A stretch of DNA of 64,000 nucleotides, taken from contig JAQFVV010006238.1 in assembly GCA_028023455.1 (NCBI GenBank), positions 5,154,572-5,218,571 on the forward strand, in the 5' to 3' direction. The stretch is from Epiperipatus broadwayi. Lineage: Eukaryota > Onychophora > Udeonychophora > Euonychophora > Peripatidae. The notes under the pieces are model-generated. The model made no database searches. It was not told the origin of the DNA and was given only the letters and a program-made list of their open reading frames with translations. The position numbers were made by a program, and so were the translations under genes. Positions 10,824 through 23,299 of the stretch are shown here, piece after piece; position 1 is the stretch's first letter, and each line of letters begins with the position of its first letter.

Positions 10824-12585
10824 TTATACCTAGCCCTTTACACGTCGTCTCGTAAATTTTATAAAAACATTATTTATATAAAATCAATAAAATGTTTAAT
10901 GTTTATAATGATGACTCGATCAGAACTTTGTACCTCCCTCTTACACAAAATCCTATCACGGGCTGTCAGTACCTCGGGTAGAGTAATCAATATCATTTGC
11001 AAACATTTGCCAATAACATTAACACTCGTTTACTAGATTACATATTAGCCAATCAAACTTTTTATTTATTTAAAGGAAAAATCCAATGGGTGCCAGCCGA
11101 CCTTTGTCGACAAGTCTGCTTGACCAATACGATCTAGTACCCGCTCCCGCTAGCTCAGCTACAACAATCAATTAAATATAATCCGCCTACCTAAAAAATC
11201 AATTTATGAATCTTTCTCTGCGCTAAATTTCTCGCTTTCTCTTTTTCTTTTATTTAATTATTTAATTTAAATCTAATTTAAGTAATCACTAACCCATGAA
11301 GTCTCCATTTATGCTATTACACTTCGTTTGGTCTTATAATATAATTAATTACACTTTCGCTCAAGTTCAGATAATATTTAATACAATCAAAATTTCATAT
11401 TATAAATACATAAAAAAAATAATTATACACACAGTCACAATAAAATCTCTGGGTAATGGAGCTAAAGACAACTAATAATTATTGTTCGTACCATAAAGTT
11501 CAGAGTTTATTATTCCATTTATTATTACGGCTTTTAATTAGTGAATTAGAAATTGAAATAAACATTACCCAGCTTTCTCCCTTATGCACGGTTCCGAGCG
11601 TTGCTTCTGATAGTATTTCATTCGGTCAGTTAGCGCTAACTCTTTGCAATCCTTTTCCCAATGTCATTGGGATCCTGTGGGCTCCACATGGACACTCCGT
11701 CTCCTTCTTGTTTTACGCGACCATGATCGACATTTGAACTGTTTGCTGTTGGTATTGCGGGAAGGATTCGGCCGGCTGTTCACACGATGGGTTTAACAGT
11801 GCAGCATTATGTTTAACTTGAGATGTATATTAATATTCAATGCTCTTGATCTATAAAAATAATTTTAATTAATAATACAATAGAAAATTCGCCCTTTTAT
11901 ATTTTACGGTCCTTATCGTGCAGATTCAATCTACAATACGTAACTAATCCTCTGGTGTTTCAGTTATGGTCCGTTCTGACTTTCTGGTGTTTGCATTGGT
12001 CATTTAATTTCTTTGTACTCTCTGCTAGAGTTATTTCAATTTCTTTATTCCAATTTCTTTGTTAGAGTTATTTCAATTTCTTTGTTAGAATTATTTCAAT
12101 TTCTTTGTTAAAGTTATTTTCAATTTCTTTGTTAGAGTTATTTCAATTTCTTTGTTAAAGTTATTTTCACTAACTAGCCATTTAATGGAAATTTCTTATG
12201 TTCGTCATTAGCTCCCATTGTTCACTACATTCCTTTGATTACATATATTTTTCCCTTTCTTTTTTTTTTTTTTTTATTATAATTATAAGACAAAACGAAA
12301 TCCACCTTGTTTTTTTTTTTCTTAAAGCAATCTTAAATCAAATTTTAGTTCTTTAGGTTTTATTTAAATACGATTCAAAATTATATCTTATAAAACTGTC
12401 TAATTTATGCTTTTAACGATAAACCTGTCTATGAGGGAAAAAAATCCTTTTATTCTTATTTTACCCTACAAGACCTTTTATTTTTATTAAATATTTACAC
12501 AAATTGTTTATCAATTTATATATTTTTTTCAAAATTATGTGTAACTCCGTAGAAAGCACACTCCTTCCTGATGTATCTCGGTACA
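10824..12585 (-). repeat. 3' LTR of the gag-only element
   Basis: It matches 14277-16040 nearly base for base, with scattered substitutions and homopolymer differences. On the minus strand it starts with TGTACCGAG directly after the polypurine tract. Confidence 0.92.
12027..12168 (-). repeat. Short tandem repeats inside the 3' LTR
   Basis: About six copies of a 23-25 bp unit containing CAATTTCTTTGTTAGAGTTA (plus strand). The same array occurs in the other LTR at about 15482-15625. Confidence 0.85.
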
Positions 12586-12605
12586 TTTCTCCGTCCCCCC
12601 TTTTT
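12586..12605 (-). promoter_or_regulatory. Polypurine tract
   Basis: The minus strand reads a purine run with one C (AAAAAGGGGGGACGG then AGAAA) and ends exactly at the TG of the 3' LTR. This is where plus-strand DNA synthesis is primed in LTR elements. Confidence 0.85.
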
Positions 12606-12781
12606 GAAACTAAAATATCAATATGAAGGTTTTAGTTTCAACATTTAACTTTATTCTTACTATACATTCCCCTTGATTTATTTTGATGGAAGTTCGTCCT
12701 CTCTTATTCTCGTGTGTCCGTGTTACTCGTTAAGTTTGCGGTCCCGTTATACCTATTTATTCATCATTTTTTTTTATTTAT

Positions 12782-13948
12782 TTATGCTCGATCAGGTGGT
12801 TCTCCCTTCTTGCCATGTGGGTCGTTGTACCCATCCCATCTCCTATATCGATCTGGAGGTTCCCTAGCTAGATTGCCATAATCAATCTGTGTTAGAAATT
12901 CCGCCATTTCCTCCACTGACCGTCCGTCTTTACTTAACATTAGTTGTTGTATGTTTGGCAGCATATTATTGCGTAGTGTTCTGATTATCTGACCATCTGA
13001 CATAGGGAATGCTGTCAATGCCTTAAGTTTTGACACTTGTCGGTAAAAGAATTTCGCATACGTCTCTCCCCGCGCACTTGAATATCTCTTGTGGGATATC
13101 TTATACAGGATTCTGTTTTGCCTAGCCTCATTCCAAAATGCCCTTAACATAGCCCATCTGTATTCTCCGAAGGTCTGCGGTTTCTCGTCCAAGGTGTGCC
13201 ACCAATCACATGCCGTCTCTTGGAGGTAACTACTGGCCACCGCAACCTTGTCCTCTTCTGGTAAACTTTTACTATGGAACATATTATTCAGGCTTTCTAA
13301 GTGTTTCAGCAGGTTTTCTCCTACCTCCGCTTTGAATACCGCAATGGCAAACTGCTTCTCCATAAATCTACTCGTCTGTTCACTGTATCTACTCTCAATC
13401 TTAAACTCCTCATACTTCTGTTCTACCTGTCTTATTTTCTGCCCTGTGTCCCCCACTATGTCTTTACATATCTCCTTTACTTTAGTTTTGATATTCTTGG
13501 TGGTCTCTATTTCATTCTCTAAGTTCCCTAATTCCTGTCGCGTCGTTTCCTGGCTACTTATTAAGTCTTGACATATCTCTTCCATGCGTACTATTCTCTC
13601 TTCTAGCTGGCTTTTCCTTATACTGCTTGACTCTTCCCTCACTTCTATATTTTCTTTTAATTCTAACATTTCGTACCTTTCTTCTTCTACACCCTTTTTC
13701 ATTACTCCTATCACTTCCTCGTATGCGTCCATTCTTGCTGTCAACTCCTGTTTCATTTCTCTCATCTCTGTCCTAAGTTCATTTATTTCCTGCTTCATTT
13801 CTTGTTGATTTTGTTTGATGTCTTTACGTATCTCTTTCATCATGTTCATCAAAATTTGGAATGCGCTTTCTTCCACTATTTGCGGATTTTTAAAAAAAAT
13901 CGGGCTTACTTCTGGCGTTGCCCTCCCGTCATTTCCACTTTCATCCAT
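12782..13948 (-). CDS. Gag-like protein of the LTR element
   Basis: The 388-residue ORF starts at MDESGNDG. The frame is open 14 codons further upstream, but those encode a low-complexity lysine/isoleucine run, so I prefer this start. Residues of about 25-190 form a long charged coiled coil rich in E, K, Q and M. Residues of about 195-345 look like a retrotransposon capsid domain, with ACDWWHTL, then FGEYRWAMLRAFW, then YAKFFYRQVSKLKAL. No CCHC zinc knuckle is seen at the C-terminus, which ends in a short basic tail. No pol follows: the 176 bp to the polypurine tract are non-coding. Such a protein would assemble particles for element RNA. The frame is intact, which fits selection or recent insertion. 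Confidence 0.88.
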   Translation of the reverse strand: MDESGNDGRATPEVSPIFFKNPQIVEESAFQILMNMMKEIRKDIKQNQQEMKQEINELRTEMREMKQELTARMDAYEEVIGVMKKGVEEERYEMLELKENIEVREESSSIRKSQLEERIVRMEEICQDLISSQETTRQELGNLENEIETTKNIKTKVKEICKDIVGDTGQKIRQVEQKYEEFKIESRYSEQTSRFMEKQFAIAVFKAEVGENLLKHLESLNNMFHSKSLPEEDKVAVASSYLQETACDWWHTLDEKPQTFGEYRWAMLRAFWNEARQNRILYKISHKRYSSARGETYAKFFYRQVSKLKALTAFPMSDGQIIRTLRNNMLPNIQQLMLSKDGRSVEEMAEFLTQIDYGNLAREPPDRYRRWDGYNDPHGKKGEPPDRA

Positions 13949-14255
13949 TTTTTTCTTTTTAATAATAATAATAAACTTACGTACGTACAACCAAAACCTA
14001 ACCTTCCCAGTTCCCCCCCCTTTTTTTTTTTCATACTAAAATTCCCCGGAGTGTCCCTATGCCTCCACGTCTTATATAATTGCAAAATCACCTTTACAGT
14101 TGCGCTGCTATACCATTTTCTAATCCTACTATCAAGCTCCCTCTCGCTTCTTTTTACTAGCTATCACTTCTGTCACTCATACATGACTCTGGCCACACCG
14201 CTTAAGACGTCCAGTCATGACTCACATCGGTTCTGCCATTCAAAACGTTTAGTTT

Positions 14256-14275
14256 CATTCCACGTTGACGCGCCA
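14256..14275 (-). promoter_or_regulatory. Primer binding site
   Basis: On the minus strand TGGCGCGTCAACGTGG begins one base after the 5' LTR. A TGG start matches the CCA end of a tRNA primer. I cannot say which tRNA. Confidence 0.75.
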
Positions 14276-14276
14276 T

Positions 14277-16040
14277 TTATACCTAGCCCTTTACATGTCG
14301 TCTCGTAAATTTTATAAAAACATTATTTATATAAAATCAATAAAATGTTTAATGTTTATAATGACAACTCGATCAGAACTTTGTACCTCCCTCTTACACA
14401 AAATCCTATCACGGGGCTGTCGGTACCTCGGGTAGAGTAATCAATATCATTTGCAAACATTTGCCAATAACATTAACACTCGTTTACTAGATTACATATT
14501 AGCCAATCAAACTTTTTATTTATTTAAAGGAAAAAATCCAATGAGGCCAGCCGACCTTTGTCGACAAGTCTGTTGACCAATACGATCTAGTACCCGCTCC
14601 CGCTAGCTCAGCTACAACAATCAATTAAATATAATCCGCCTACCTAAAAAATCAATTTATGAATCTTTCTCTGCGCTAAATTTCTCGCTTTCTCTTTTTC
14701 TTTTATTTAATTATTTAATTTAAATCTAATTTAAGTAATCACTAACCCATGAAGTCTCCATTTATGCTATTACACTTCGTTTGGTCTTATAATATAATTA
14801 ATTACACTTTCGTTCAAGTTCAGATAATATTTAATACAATCAAAATTTCATATTATAAATACATAAAAAAAATAATTATACACACAGTCACAATAAAATC
14901 TCTGGGTAATGGAGCTAAAGACAACTAATAATTATTGTTCGTACCATAAAGTTCAGAGTTTATTATTCCATTTATTATTACGGCTTTTAATTAGTGAATT
15001 AGAAATTGAAATAAACATTACCTAGCTTTCTCCCTTATGAGATCGGAAGAGCGTCGTGTTCTGACTAGAGTGTCATTCGGTCAGTTAGCGCTAACTCTTT
15101 GCAACCCTTTTCCCGATGTCATTGGGATCCTGTGGGCTCCACGTGGACACTCCATCTCCTTCTTGTTTTACGTGACCATGATCGACATTTGAACTGTTTG
15201 CTGTTGGTATTGCGGGAAGGATTCGGCCGGCTGTTCACACGATGGGTTTAACAGTGCAGCATTATGTTTAACTTGAGACGTATATTAATATTCAACGCTC
15301 TCAATCTATAAAAATAATTTTAATTAATAATACAATAGAAAATTCGCCCTTTTATATTTTACGGTCCTTATCTTGCGGATTCAATCTACAATACGTAACT
15401 AATCCTCTGGTGTTTCAGTTATGGTCCGTTCTGACTTTCTGGTGTTTGCATTGGTCATTTAATTTCTTTGTACTCTCTGCTAGAGTTATTTCAATTTCTT
15501 TATTCCAATTTCTTTGTTAGAGTTATTTCAATTTCTTTGTTAGAATTATTTCAATTTCTTTGTTAAAGTTATTTTCAATTTCTTTGTTAGAGTTATTTCA
15601 ATTTCTTTGTTAAAGTTATTTTCACTAACTAGCCATTTAATGGAAATTTCTTATGTTCGTCATTAGCTCCCATTGTTCACAACATTCCTTTGATTACATA
15701 TATTTTTCCCTTTCTTTTTTTTTTTTTTTATTATAATTATAAGACAAAACGAATTCCACCTTGTTTTTTTTTTTTCTTAAAGCAATCTTAAATCAAATTT
15801 TAGTTCTTTAGGTTTTATTTAAATATGATTCAAAATTATATCTTATAAAACTGTCTAATTTATGCTTTTAACGATAAACCTGTCTATGAGAAAAAAAAAT
15901 CCTTTTATTCTTATTTTACCCTACAAGACCTTTTATTTTTATTAAATATTTACACAAATCGTTTATCAATTTATATTTTTTTTTCAAAATTATGTGTAAC
16001 TCCGTAGAAAGCACACTCCTTCCTGATGTATCTCGGTACA
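14277..16040 (-). repeat. 5' LTR of the gag-only element
   Basis: Partner of 10824-12585. The chief difference is a block at about 15039-15073 that replaces normal LTR sequence and begins with an adapter-like string. Other differences are single substitutions and homopolymer lengths. Confidence 0.92.
15040..15073. other. Sequencing-adapter-like block (assembly contamination)
   Basis: Positions 15040-15059 read AGATCGGAAGAGCGTCGTGT, identical to the start of a standard Illumina TruSeq adapter. AGAGTGT follows at nearly the adapter's spacing after a divergent middle. The sister LTR at about 11587-11620 has different sequence at the same place. Confidence 0.85.
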
Positions 16041-17082
16041 ATATATATATATATATATTTTGGTGCTTGTCAAGTCCTATTTAAATTGTCAATTATATAA
16101 AATTTTAATTGGTAATAATTAAATAATAGCTATTCAATATTAAATAGGTATATTACATAAGTGGTGAGTTATCATAATTGATAAAATATATTATAAAAAT
16201 AAGTAGATTTTAGTCAACAAATCCACTGAGAGTGATAAAGAATTGGACTGTCCAAACATGTGTAATAGATCCTCTGCAAAATTGTGCATAAGACTTTATA
16301 TGCAGTCTGTCAGATAGACTAATTTTCAATAATATTGCAATAATAATTTATTAGGGTTATAGTTAAATTAAAAGTACAGAAATATTTAGTATTTATTATT
16401 ATTAAATAATAATCAAAAAAGAGTTAAAGTTATAGCTGTTCTAAATTAATCTTTATAATTAATTATCAGGCATATTTTTATTGCGATTTAAAGTAATTTT
16501 GAACAGCTTAATTAGTTATCACTTATGCTTATAGATTGAGAATTATTAATTGTATGTTAATGTATGCACATACAATGATTTAATTGGTTTGTTAATTTGT
16601 ACAATAATTCTCTCTGATGAAAGTTTATAAATTGACTAACATAGATCAACTAGAGATTTGAAGAACAACAGAAGAAAACAAATAGGAAGAATAGGAAAAC
16701 TTAAAAACAAAATAGAAAAATTAAATTAACAAAGAACAGAGAAGCAGAAAATTATTAAAAAGTAAAATTGAATTTGAATTGAGTTAAAAATGGAATTGAA
16801 CTGTATTTTAACTTGCAAACTAAATGAGCAGAAACTTCATTTGGTCTTCATACATGAAACACATCGCTGCTGTCAATGGAAAGTTATAAAAAGTTCACAT
16901 TTAAAACTGGTAGACGTATTGGAAGAAAAAGCTCATCAAAATGGCAAAATTTGTAAGCTTGAAATTTCACTTTTGTTTTATAATTATTTTAATTATTATA
17001 TTCACTGTGTGCATTATACAAATAATTATGACTTATTCAGGACAGTAGGAATAAAGAAAATAAAATTATTTTGTACTTTTTT
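16041..17082. other. A+T-rich sequence, nothing recognised
   Basis: Starts with an AT tract that may be the insertion target of the LTR element. A 102-codon open frame at 16790-17098 has no recognisable similarity and runs into a SINE, so I do not call it a gene. Confidence 0.5.
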
Positions 17083-17181
17083 CTTTCATGTGTCATAGCA
17101 GCAGCCGGGAAGCGAACCTGCTAACCTGGGACAACTGCTTGTAAGACAGCTGTGTTGACCTCTTGACCACCAGTGCTTGAC
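17083..17181 (-). mobile_element. tRNA-Gly-derived SINE copy S3
   Basis: The minus strand reads GTCAAGCACTGGTGG, a tRNA-like body with box B-like GCAGGTTCGCTTCCC, then TATGACACATG and an A-rich tail. It is flanked by a target duplication of about 16 bp, TATTTTGTACTTTTTT (17067-17082 and 17182-17197). The whole unit is only about 100 bp, so it is essentially a tRNA plus tail. The tRNA cloverleaf is degraded. Confidence 0.85.
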
Positions 17182-17786
17182 TATTTTGTACTTTTTTTCA
17201 GAATGAATTTAAGAATAAGCAGAACTATGATAAATATTGAAGATCTATTGCTGTTTTTGAATTTATAAAGCACTTGTGATATGTTTAAACTGATGTGAAA
17301 TATTATATTAATGCTAACTATAACTATTGCAATTTTATTATGCTATATTAATTTCATTATGTGAAGAAAATAAATTAAAAAGAAAGAGAAAAATGTTATA
17401 TTGCTAGTAAATAAAATTAGAGTAATAACTTATACCTATCTAATAAAATAATATAAATGATGACACTAAATTATAAAAGTTTACAAAATATTTATTGAGA
17501 TTTTTAATATGAAGTATTCTCAATATTGTCTTAGAACTTATGTTAGGGCAAGGCTGAACTTATAACTTCCAGTAAGAAGTGGAATTGATATGTTTATTAA
17601 ACTAAGTTGTAGAATTTGTTTAAAAGTGAATCAAATATCAACTTAAATTTTGATATATTAATTATTGTGATAATCATATTGTGGGTCGGATTTCTGATGT
17701 GTTAATTATTAAATATTGTCATTGGTCAATAAAGTATATGAAATACATATGCATAATGTAAATAAGAATCAATGTTTGTCTTCAAC
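17182..17786. other. A+T-rich sequence, nothing recognised
   Basis: No supported feature between two SINE copies. Confidence 0.5.
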
Positions 17787-17898
17787 TTTTTTTTTGCATA
17801 TGTCATAGCATTGGCTGGGACGCGAACCCACAACCGTCTGCAACCACCTACTTGCTTGCAAGGCAGCTGCGATGACCTCTTGGCTAACAATGCTTGAC
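17787..17898 (-). mobile_element. tRNA-Gly-derived SINE copy S4
   Basis: The minus strand reads GTCAAGCATTG, a tRNA-like body with anticodon-arm sequence GCTGCCTTGCAAGC, a good box B (TGTGGGTTCGCGTCCC), acceptor partner CCAATGC, then TATGACATATGC and an A run. Target duplications are not clear. It matches S2 and S3 in head and tail. Confidence 0.8.
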
Positions 17899-18278
17899 TT
17901 CTTTTTACTACCTGGAATAACAAAGTGCTCAAGTTAACAGATGGAACTATGATTGCTTATAGATCCAGAAACATATTAGAATTACAGTTTAAATTGATAA
18001 GAAAAAATTTGAAATACACCTCTGTGGGAAAGAATATTTACAATCATACCATGCTGAAGATTTTAAATGTTGCAACCAAGAATTCATTCTCTTAGCTTCA
18101 CAAGAAGTAATGTGAAACAAGAAGTTTATATAGTGATTTTTATTCTCATTAATATTCTATGTTTTTATCTTATAATATTATATACATTGTTATTGCAAGT
18201 ATACAGATTGGTTTGTGATAAAAATAAAATGCATGATAAATGCAAATTTGATTAAATAAAAAAAAGGTAATCTTACCT
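17899..18278. other. A+T-rich sequence, nothing recognised
   Basis: No coding region or repeat that I could support. Confidence 0.5.
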
Positions 18279-19184
18279 GAACACTAAATATCACATGATC
18301 ACCATTTCTTATGCTTGCTCAAACTGTTAAAATGGGCAAAACTCTCCATACAGTAGGGTCACTCAGTGCAAAGCAGTGTAATCAATGGATGCAAGAAGGT
18401 TTGTGCATAAAATCCCTATTTAGAGCATACCCATCCAACAATATCCCCAGACTAATTTCTACCTTGTGGCCTTCATCAGTGAGGAGCCTTGGATCTGACA
18501 GCACTGCACCTAGATCTTAGGATCTAATGCAACCCTGTAGCAGCCACCTTTTATTTCTACTTAACTACAAAACTATGAATCTAAATTGAAAACATATTAT
18601 CCAAGCTCATTAGCTTGTAGTCATATAGATCTGAATTCAGTTCAGTACCCTAACATTCTGGTGTCTTTGGTTCTTTAATAACAATAGCCCCACTATGGTA
18701 TTAAACCACTAAACATCACATGATTATCTTTTCTTATGCTTGCTCAAACTGTTAAAACAGGCAAAACTCTTTATACAATAGTGCCACTGACTGCAAGCTA
18801 GGATAATCAATGGATGCAAGAGGGTTTGTACATAAAATCCCTATCTAGTACCTACTCATCCAATATCCCAAACTAATGAGACCTATATAACTATAAGCTA
18901 ATGAGGTTGGATTGAAAATATTATGGTTTTTTTAATTTTAGACTCATAGTTTTGTAGTTAAGTAGAGATAAAAAGTGGCAGCTAAAGTGTTAGATCCTAA
19001 TATCTAAGTGCAGTGCTCTCAGACCCAAGGCTATTCACTTACGAAGGTCATAAACTAGAAACTAATCTGGGAATATTGGATGAGTAGGCACTATATAGGA
19101 ATTTTATGCACAAACCTCACATCTATTGATTAGTCTGGCTTGCACTGAGTGGCATTACTGTATGGAGAGTTTTGCATGTTTTAA
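18279..19184. mobile_element. Retrozyme family A array: tandem copies plus inverted arm
   Basis: A first family A unit (18279-18705) is followed by a second, shortened unit in the same orientation (18706 to about 18898), spaced about 427 bp, and then by an inverted arm to 19184 whose end matches the start of the second unit. The first unit keeps a full hammerhead core (18433-18494). The second is broken within its ribozyme at about 18858-18880. The inverted arm has a decayed one near 19024-19070. The tandem arrangement is what retrozymes show. The array is older than the 50 kb copy, judging by its substitutions. Confidence 0.75.
18433..18494 (-). ncRNA. Hammerhead ribozyme motif A3
   Basis: Minus strand: CTGATGA (18479-18473), stem II partly paired (GGC with a damaged partner), GAAA at 18459-18456, stem III ATTAGT, cleavage C at 18450, inner stem I and outer helix ATCCAA/TTGGAT kept. 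It is weaker than A2 and A7. Confidence 0.65.
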
Positions 19185-22100
19185 TCTTATTTGTTGTAAA
19201 CTTCGTTCATATGTAAAACTATGAACACAGATAAGAACTATTACAGTTTATTCTTAATATTTTTCTTTCTAGGATAAAAGCTACAATTGTTGGATAATAA
19301 TGTTAAATGGGTAGTATATAATTTTGGTTAATTTAGATGCATTAAATACGATATTTTTATATGTAATATGTAACTAATTAATAATTAATGACAGTTATAG
19401 TTATGAGTGATTGTCAAATTGATAATGATAGTTATAAATTGTATGTGTTAAATAGTAATATATTCCAGTTTGCTAGTGACTATATCTTTGTGGGAAGTGA
19501 TATTAGTATTAATTTTATCTGTTATAATGTTGAATAATTATAATGATAAGTGTATAATATTTTAGAATATGTGATAGGTCCATGTTGCATCACATCAGGT
19601 GAACTTATTTTCTTTCTCTGAGTGATGATATAAATGACCATCATGGTGAATCATGAATGATGCCCATCAAACTCTGAACAGATTAAGGCCATACCTTTGT
19701 AATGTATTTATCTAGTTATTAAATAAGAAACTAATCATCCCCTCCTTTTTTTCATATCTCTAAAAGTGATCCAGAAGTGACACCAAGATTCCAAACTATG
19801 AGTTGGTGTAGTTGTTAAACCAAGGATTGATTGCCCTTCCTTTTATATCCCCAGATGCTCCAAAAGTGACTCCAGGATTACAGACCATATGCACTAGTGA
19901 GATGACCATGGTCCAGGTTGTTAGTTTGTTCTCTTTGCCTTAGCTCAATCCACTATATCTTTGGATATATTATATATTTTATTAGATTCATATTTCTAAG
20001 TTCTAATGGTTTGGTATCGATAAGAGTAAAATCATTTCTGAAATATGCTATTTGAGAATGTAGATTGTACTTAACACTGAGCAAAATGATAATAAAAGAT
20101 AATCTTAATTAAAAATTATTTTATAGTAGATTGTTATTTAATGCCTATTTATTCTAGATTATCCCATGCATATCACTAAGCTATGATGTTTATCATTTAA
20201 ATCCAATTTATTTTAAAATGCTAATATTTTTCCTTAATGTTAAAAGGTCCATGTAATAAAAGAGGCCTATAATGTGAAACTAATAATTAAAAAGATAAAA
20301 AAATAATAGCCTTGACTCTTAAAGCAGAGTTGGCTGTTTAGTAGCCTAAATAAATGGATTAAAGCAAGAAGTCAATAGTTTCTAGTATTATATTCTAAGT
20401 ATATTTATTGTATTATCTTATGAGATAATATTGGTAGTTTATTAACCATTGAATAAAGGTTTTGAAATATATATTGCCTGTGTTTATTTAAAGTAGATAA
20501 GTTCTTAGAACCATTCTATTAATAGATAGGCAAAATATGAAATGTAAAGTAAGCTAAATAAACTCAATGTGAGTAATAAATTTAAGTAGCTAACAAATTA
20601 AAAGGTAATAATTTATTAAATGTATTGAATAGATCCGAGGATACCTTTTCTTAATCTTTTAAAGATATAATAAAATCTTGTTTTATGTAAATTTCTATTC
20701 ACATTTGTTCAAGATTATATATATTTTCTTTGTTTGTTATTAGTATATTCACAAAGCTTGTAAATAATGTAAATAAATTTTGTTGAAAGAATATTTAATT
20801 GTCTGTGGCCTTATTGCTAATCACTATCCATATCGTTATTGCTATCAACATATTATTTTTCTTGTTGTCATAAAAATCATCATCAATCAATATAATAGAT
20901 TCTATTTTGCATTAGCATATTTAAAATTAATTTTAATAAGTTATCATAAATAGGGTCATAAAGCTTTATGACTTAATGATCAAAACATTGTTAATCTTAA
21001 GCGCATGTATTATTTTTAAATAGTGTTTTAAAGATGAAATATCTAGTTTTAGAATAACCTTTTTATCTAAATCATTAGATACATCATCCACTGATTGTAT
21101 TTACTTTATTAAGAAGTTATTAAGGTTTCATAAAATTTAAAGTTCATTTTATTGTTAGCATTGAAATTGTCACATATTCTTTACTAATTCCATTTTGCTT
21201 TATGAGCTATCCTTGCTTGTTATATTTGGGTAGTGAAAAATCCCTCTCGCTGATCCAAATATATCTTTTAAATTAGTAACATTCGAATTATTGAACTCTG
21301 AGAAAAGTAAATTATTAATTAATAGTCTCAATTTTGAATCTATTGTAATTTTTCATTTCTTAAGTTATTTATTATCTTATGTTTATTCCTTTGTTTGATT
21401 GATTTAGTAAAAGTTTTAAGATGTAAATTTCTTTTGTAGTTTAAAATTTGTAATCTATTTTAATTTAGTGGTCAGATATTTTGTTTCAGTCAAGCTTAGA
21501 ACCCTTGCTTTATATCATAATTATCTTGCTGTTGTTGACATAATATTAGTTTTATAATTCCGGATCTCATTCCTCATCATCAACATTGTTATCATATCTC
21601 ATCCATATTTTTCTTTCTTTCATTTTTCATTCTCATTTCATTTTAAGTCATTATCATGATTCATTCATCATTGACCTCTATTCTCTCACCACCTTAATAA
21701 TTCATCACCCTGACACATTTTCTTATTCTTTTCCTCATCCTTAAGTTCATTCATTTTCACTAATTAATTATTATTTGTCTTTCATCATCCATTTAACTGC
21801 CTACATCTTACCCATTAATCATGCAACTCATAATTTGAATTTAATATTCATTTCATAGACTTGGTTATTAACTATTTATTTGTATAGCAACCAGTCTTGT
21901 AATATTTTTCCTCTGGATCTTAAAGTTAATTTTAATTAATGTTTAATATTGGAGGTTATTATTTTCATGTACAGTTTGTGACTTCTCCCCTTAGTTTTGC
22001 TCATGTATACACTAGCCAAATTTATCTCTAATATTCTGTTTTGTAATTATGACTATTTGCTATAAGAGATGTAGGGCTGATATAAGGTAGTATAGGAATT

Positions 22101-22380
22101 GGTAGTCCTTTGTAGTCTCTTTATGTTTATTCATGCTCATGTTACCCAAGTCAGCTTCTAATATATTTATTATTGTTATTTGTTGATGGTTAAGGTTGAT
22201 ATGATATAGTATAAGATAAAGATTGATGGTGCTTTGTGATCTTTTATTAGATTACGGATTCATGCTAGCTGAGTTTTACTTCTTGGATTTGATCATGTTC
22301 AGGCTGAGACAAATTTGTTGATGGTGTGTGTTGTATTAAATGTTTATATGGATAGTATTATATAGATATGTGGAGATAGC
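19185..22380. other. Non-coding sequence; small internal duplication near 19.7-19.9 kb
   Basis: No coding region recognised in about 3.2 kb. Around 19760-19910 two diverged segments (GTGATCCAGAAGTGACACCA and GCTCCAAAAGTGACTCCAGG) lie roughly 100 bp apart, suggesting an old tandem duplication. 21560-21740 is a pyrimidine-rich stretch with many TCATTC motifs. Confidence 0.45.
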
Positions 22381-22615
22381 ATCTATTAAATAGAGAAATA
22401 TTTTAACTTTTTATGTTACTAACAAACTATCAATTATTACTAATTGACAAATTCCTGAGGCAAAGCAAGTTTTTTTTTTATAATAGATTTTTTGTTGGAT
22501 ATCTTTAAAGCAAAAGAGATCTTCTTTTATTTTAAACCCAAGTTCTTATAAAGGATTTAAACCCAGAAAGGTATTAATTATAAATGTGCTAAAGGGTTTC
22601 TCTATTTAATGGTTA
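22381..22615 (-). repeat. Repeat family E fragment joined to a microsatellite
   Basis: Inverted relative to the copies at 6.6-7.3 kb: GAACTTGGGTTTAAAAT-like, TTTAAAGATATCC and CTCAGGAA segments are in the same order on the minus strand. Its outer edge passes into the TATC array, so the element ends in, or seeds, simple repeats. Confidence 0.65.
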
Positions 22616-23164
<549 letters not shown>

Positions 23165-23299
23165 GTATGCATATTAATATTATTTATTTTTATCCAGTAT
23201 AGAAATTTATTAAAAAATATATAATTTTATATATAATGTTTAATGAAAAATCAGTTATGTTACCCTATATAAAATTATAAATTTCTATACATTTGTTTA

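Larger units (their letters stand above)
10824..16040 (-). mobile_element. Non-autonomous LTR retrotransposon with gag only (TR-GAG type)
   Basis: Two direct repeats of about 1.76 kb (10824-12585 and 14277-16040) flank a 1.69 kb interior. On the minus strand the order is 5' LTR, a primer binding site starting TGGCGCGTCAACG, one gag-like ORF, a polypurine tract and 3' LTR. There is no protease, reverse transcriptase, RNase H or integrase, so movement would need a helper element. The LTRs begin TGTACC; the other end does not show a clear CA. The element sits in an AT repeat, with ATATA on both sides as a possible 5 bp target duplication. The near-identical LTRs suggest a fairly recent insertion. 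The gag fold and layout suggest Ty3/Gypsy affinity, which is an inference. Confidence 0.9.

Noticed and set aside
11456-11737. 93-codon open frame inside an LTR
   Set aside because: It lies in the non-coding LTR on the strand opposite to gag and shows no known domain; the sister LTR does not keep it intact.
13248-14308. Plus-strand frames at 13.2-14.3 kb
   Set aside because: They are reverse-strand shadows of the coiled-coil gag ORF and its leader, rich in serine, leucine and phenylalanine as expected for shadows.
16790-17098. 102-codon plus frame
   Set aside because: It runs to the edge of a SINE insertion and resembles no protein I know; likely a chance frame.
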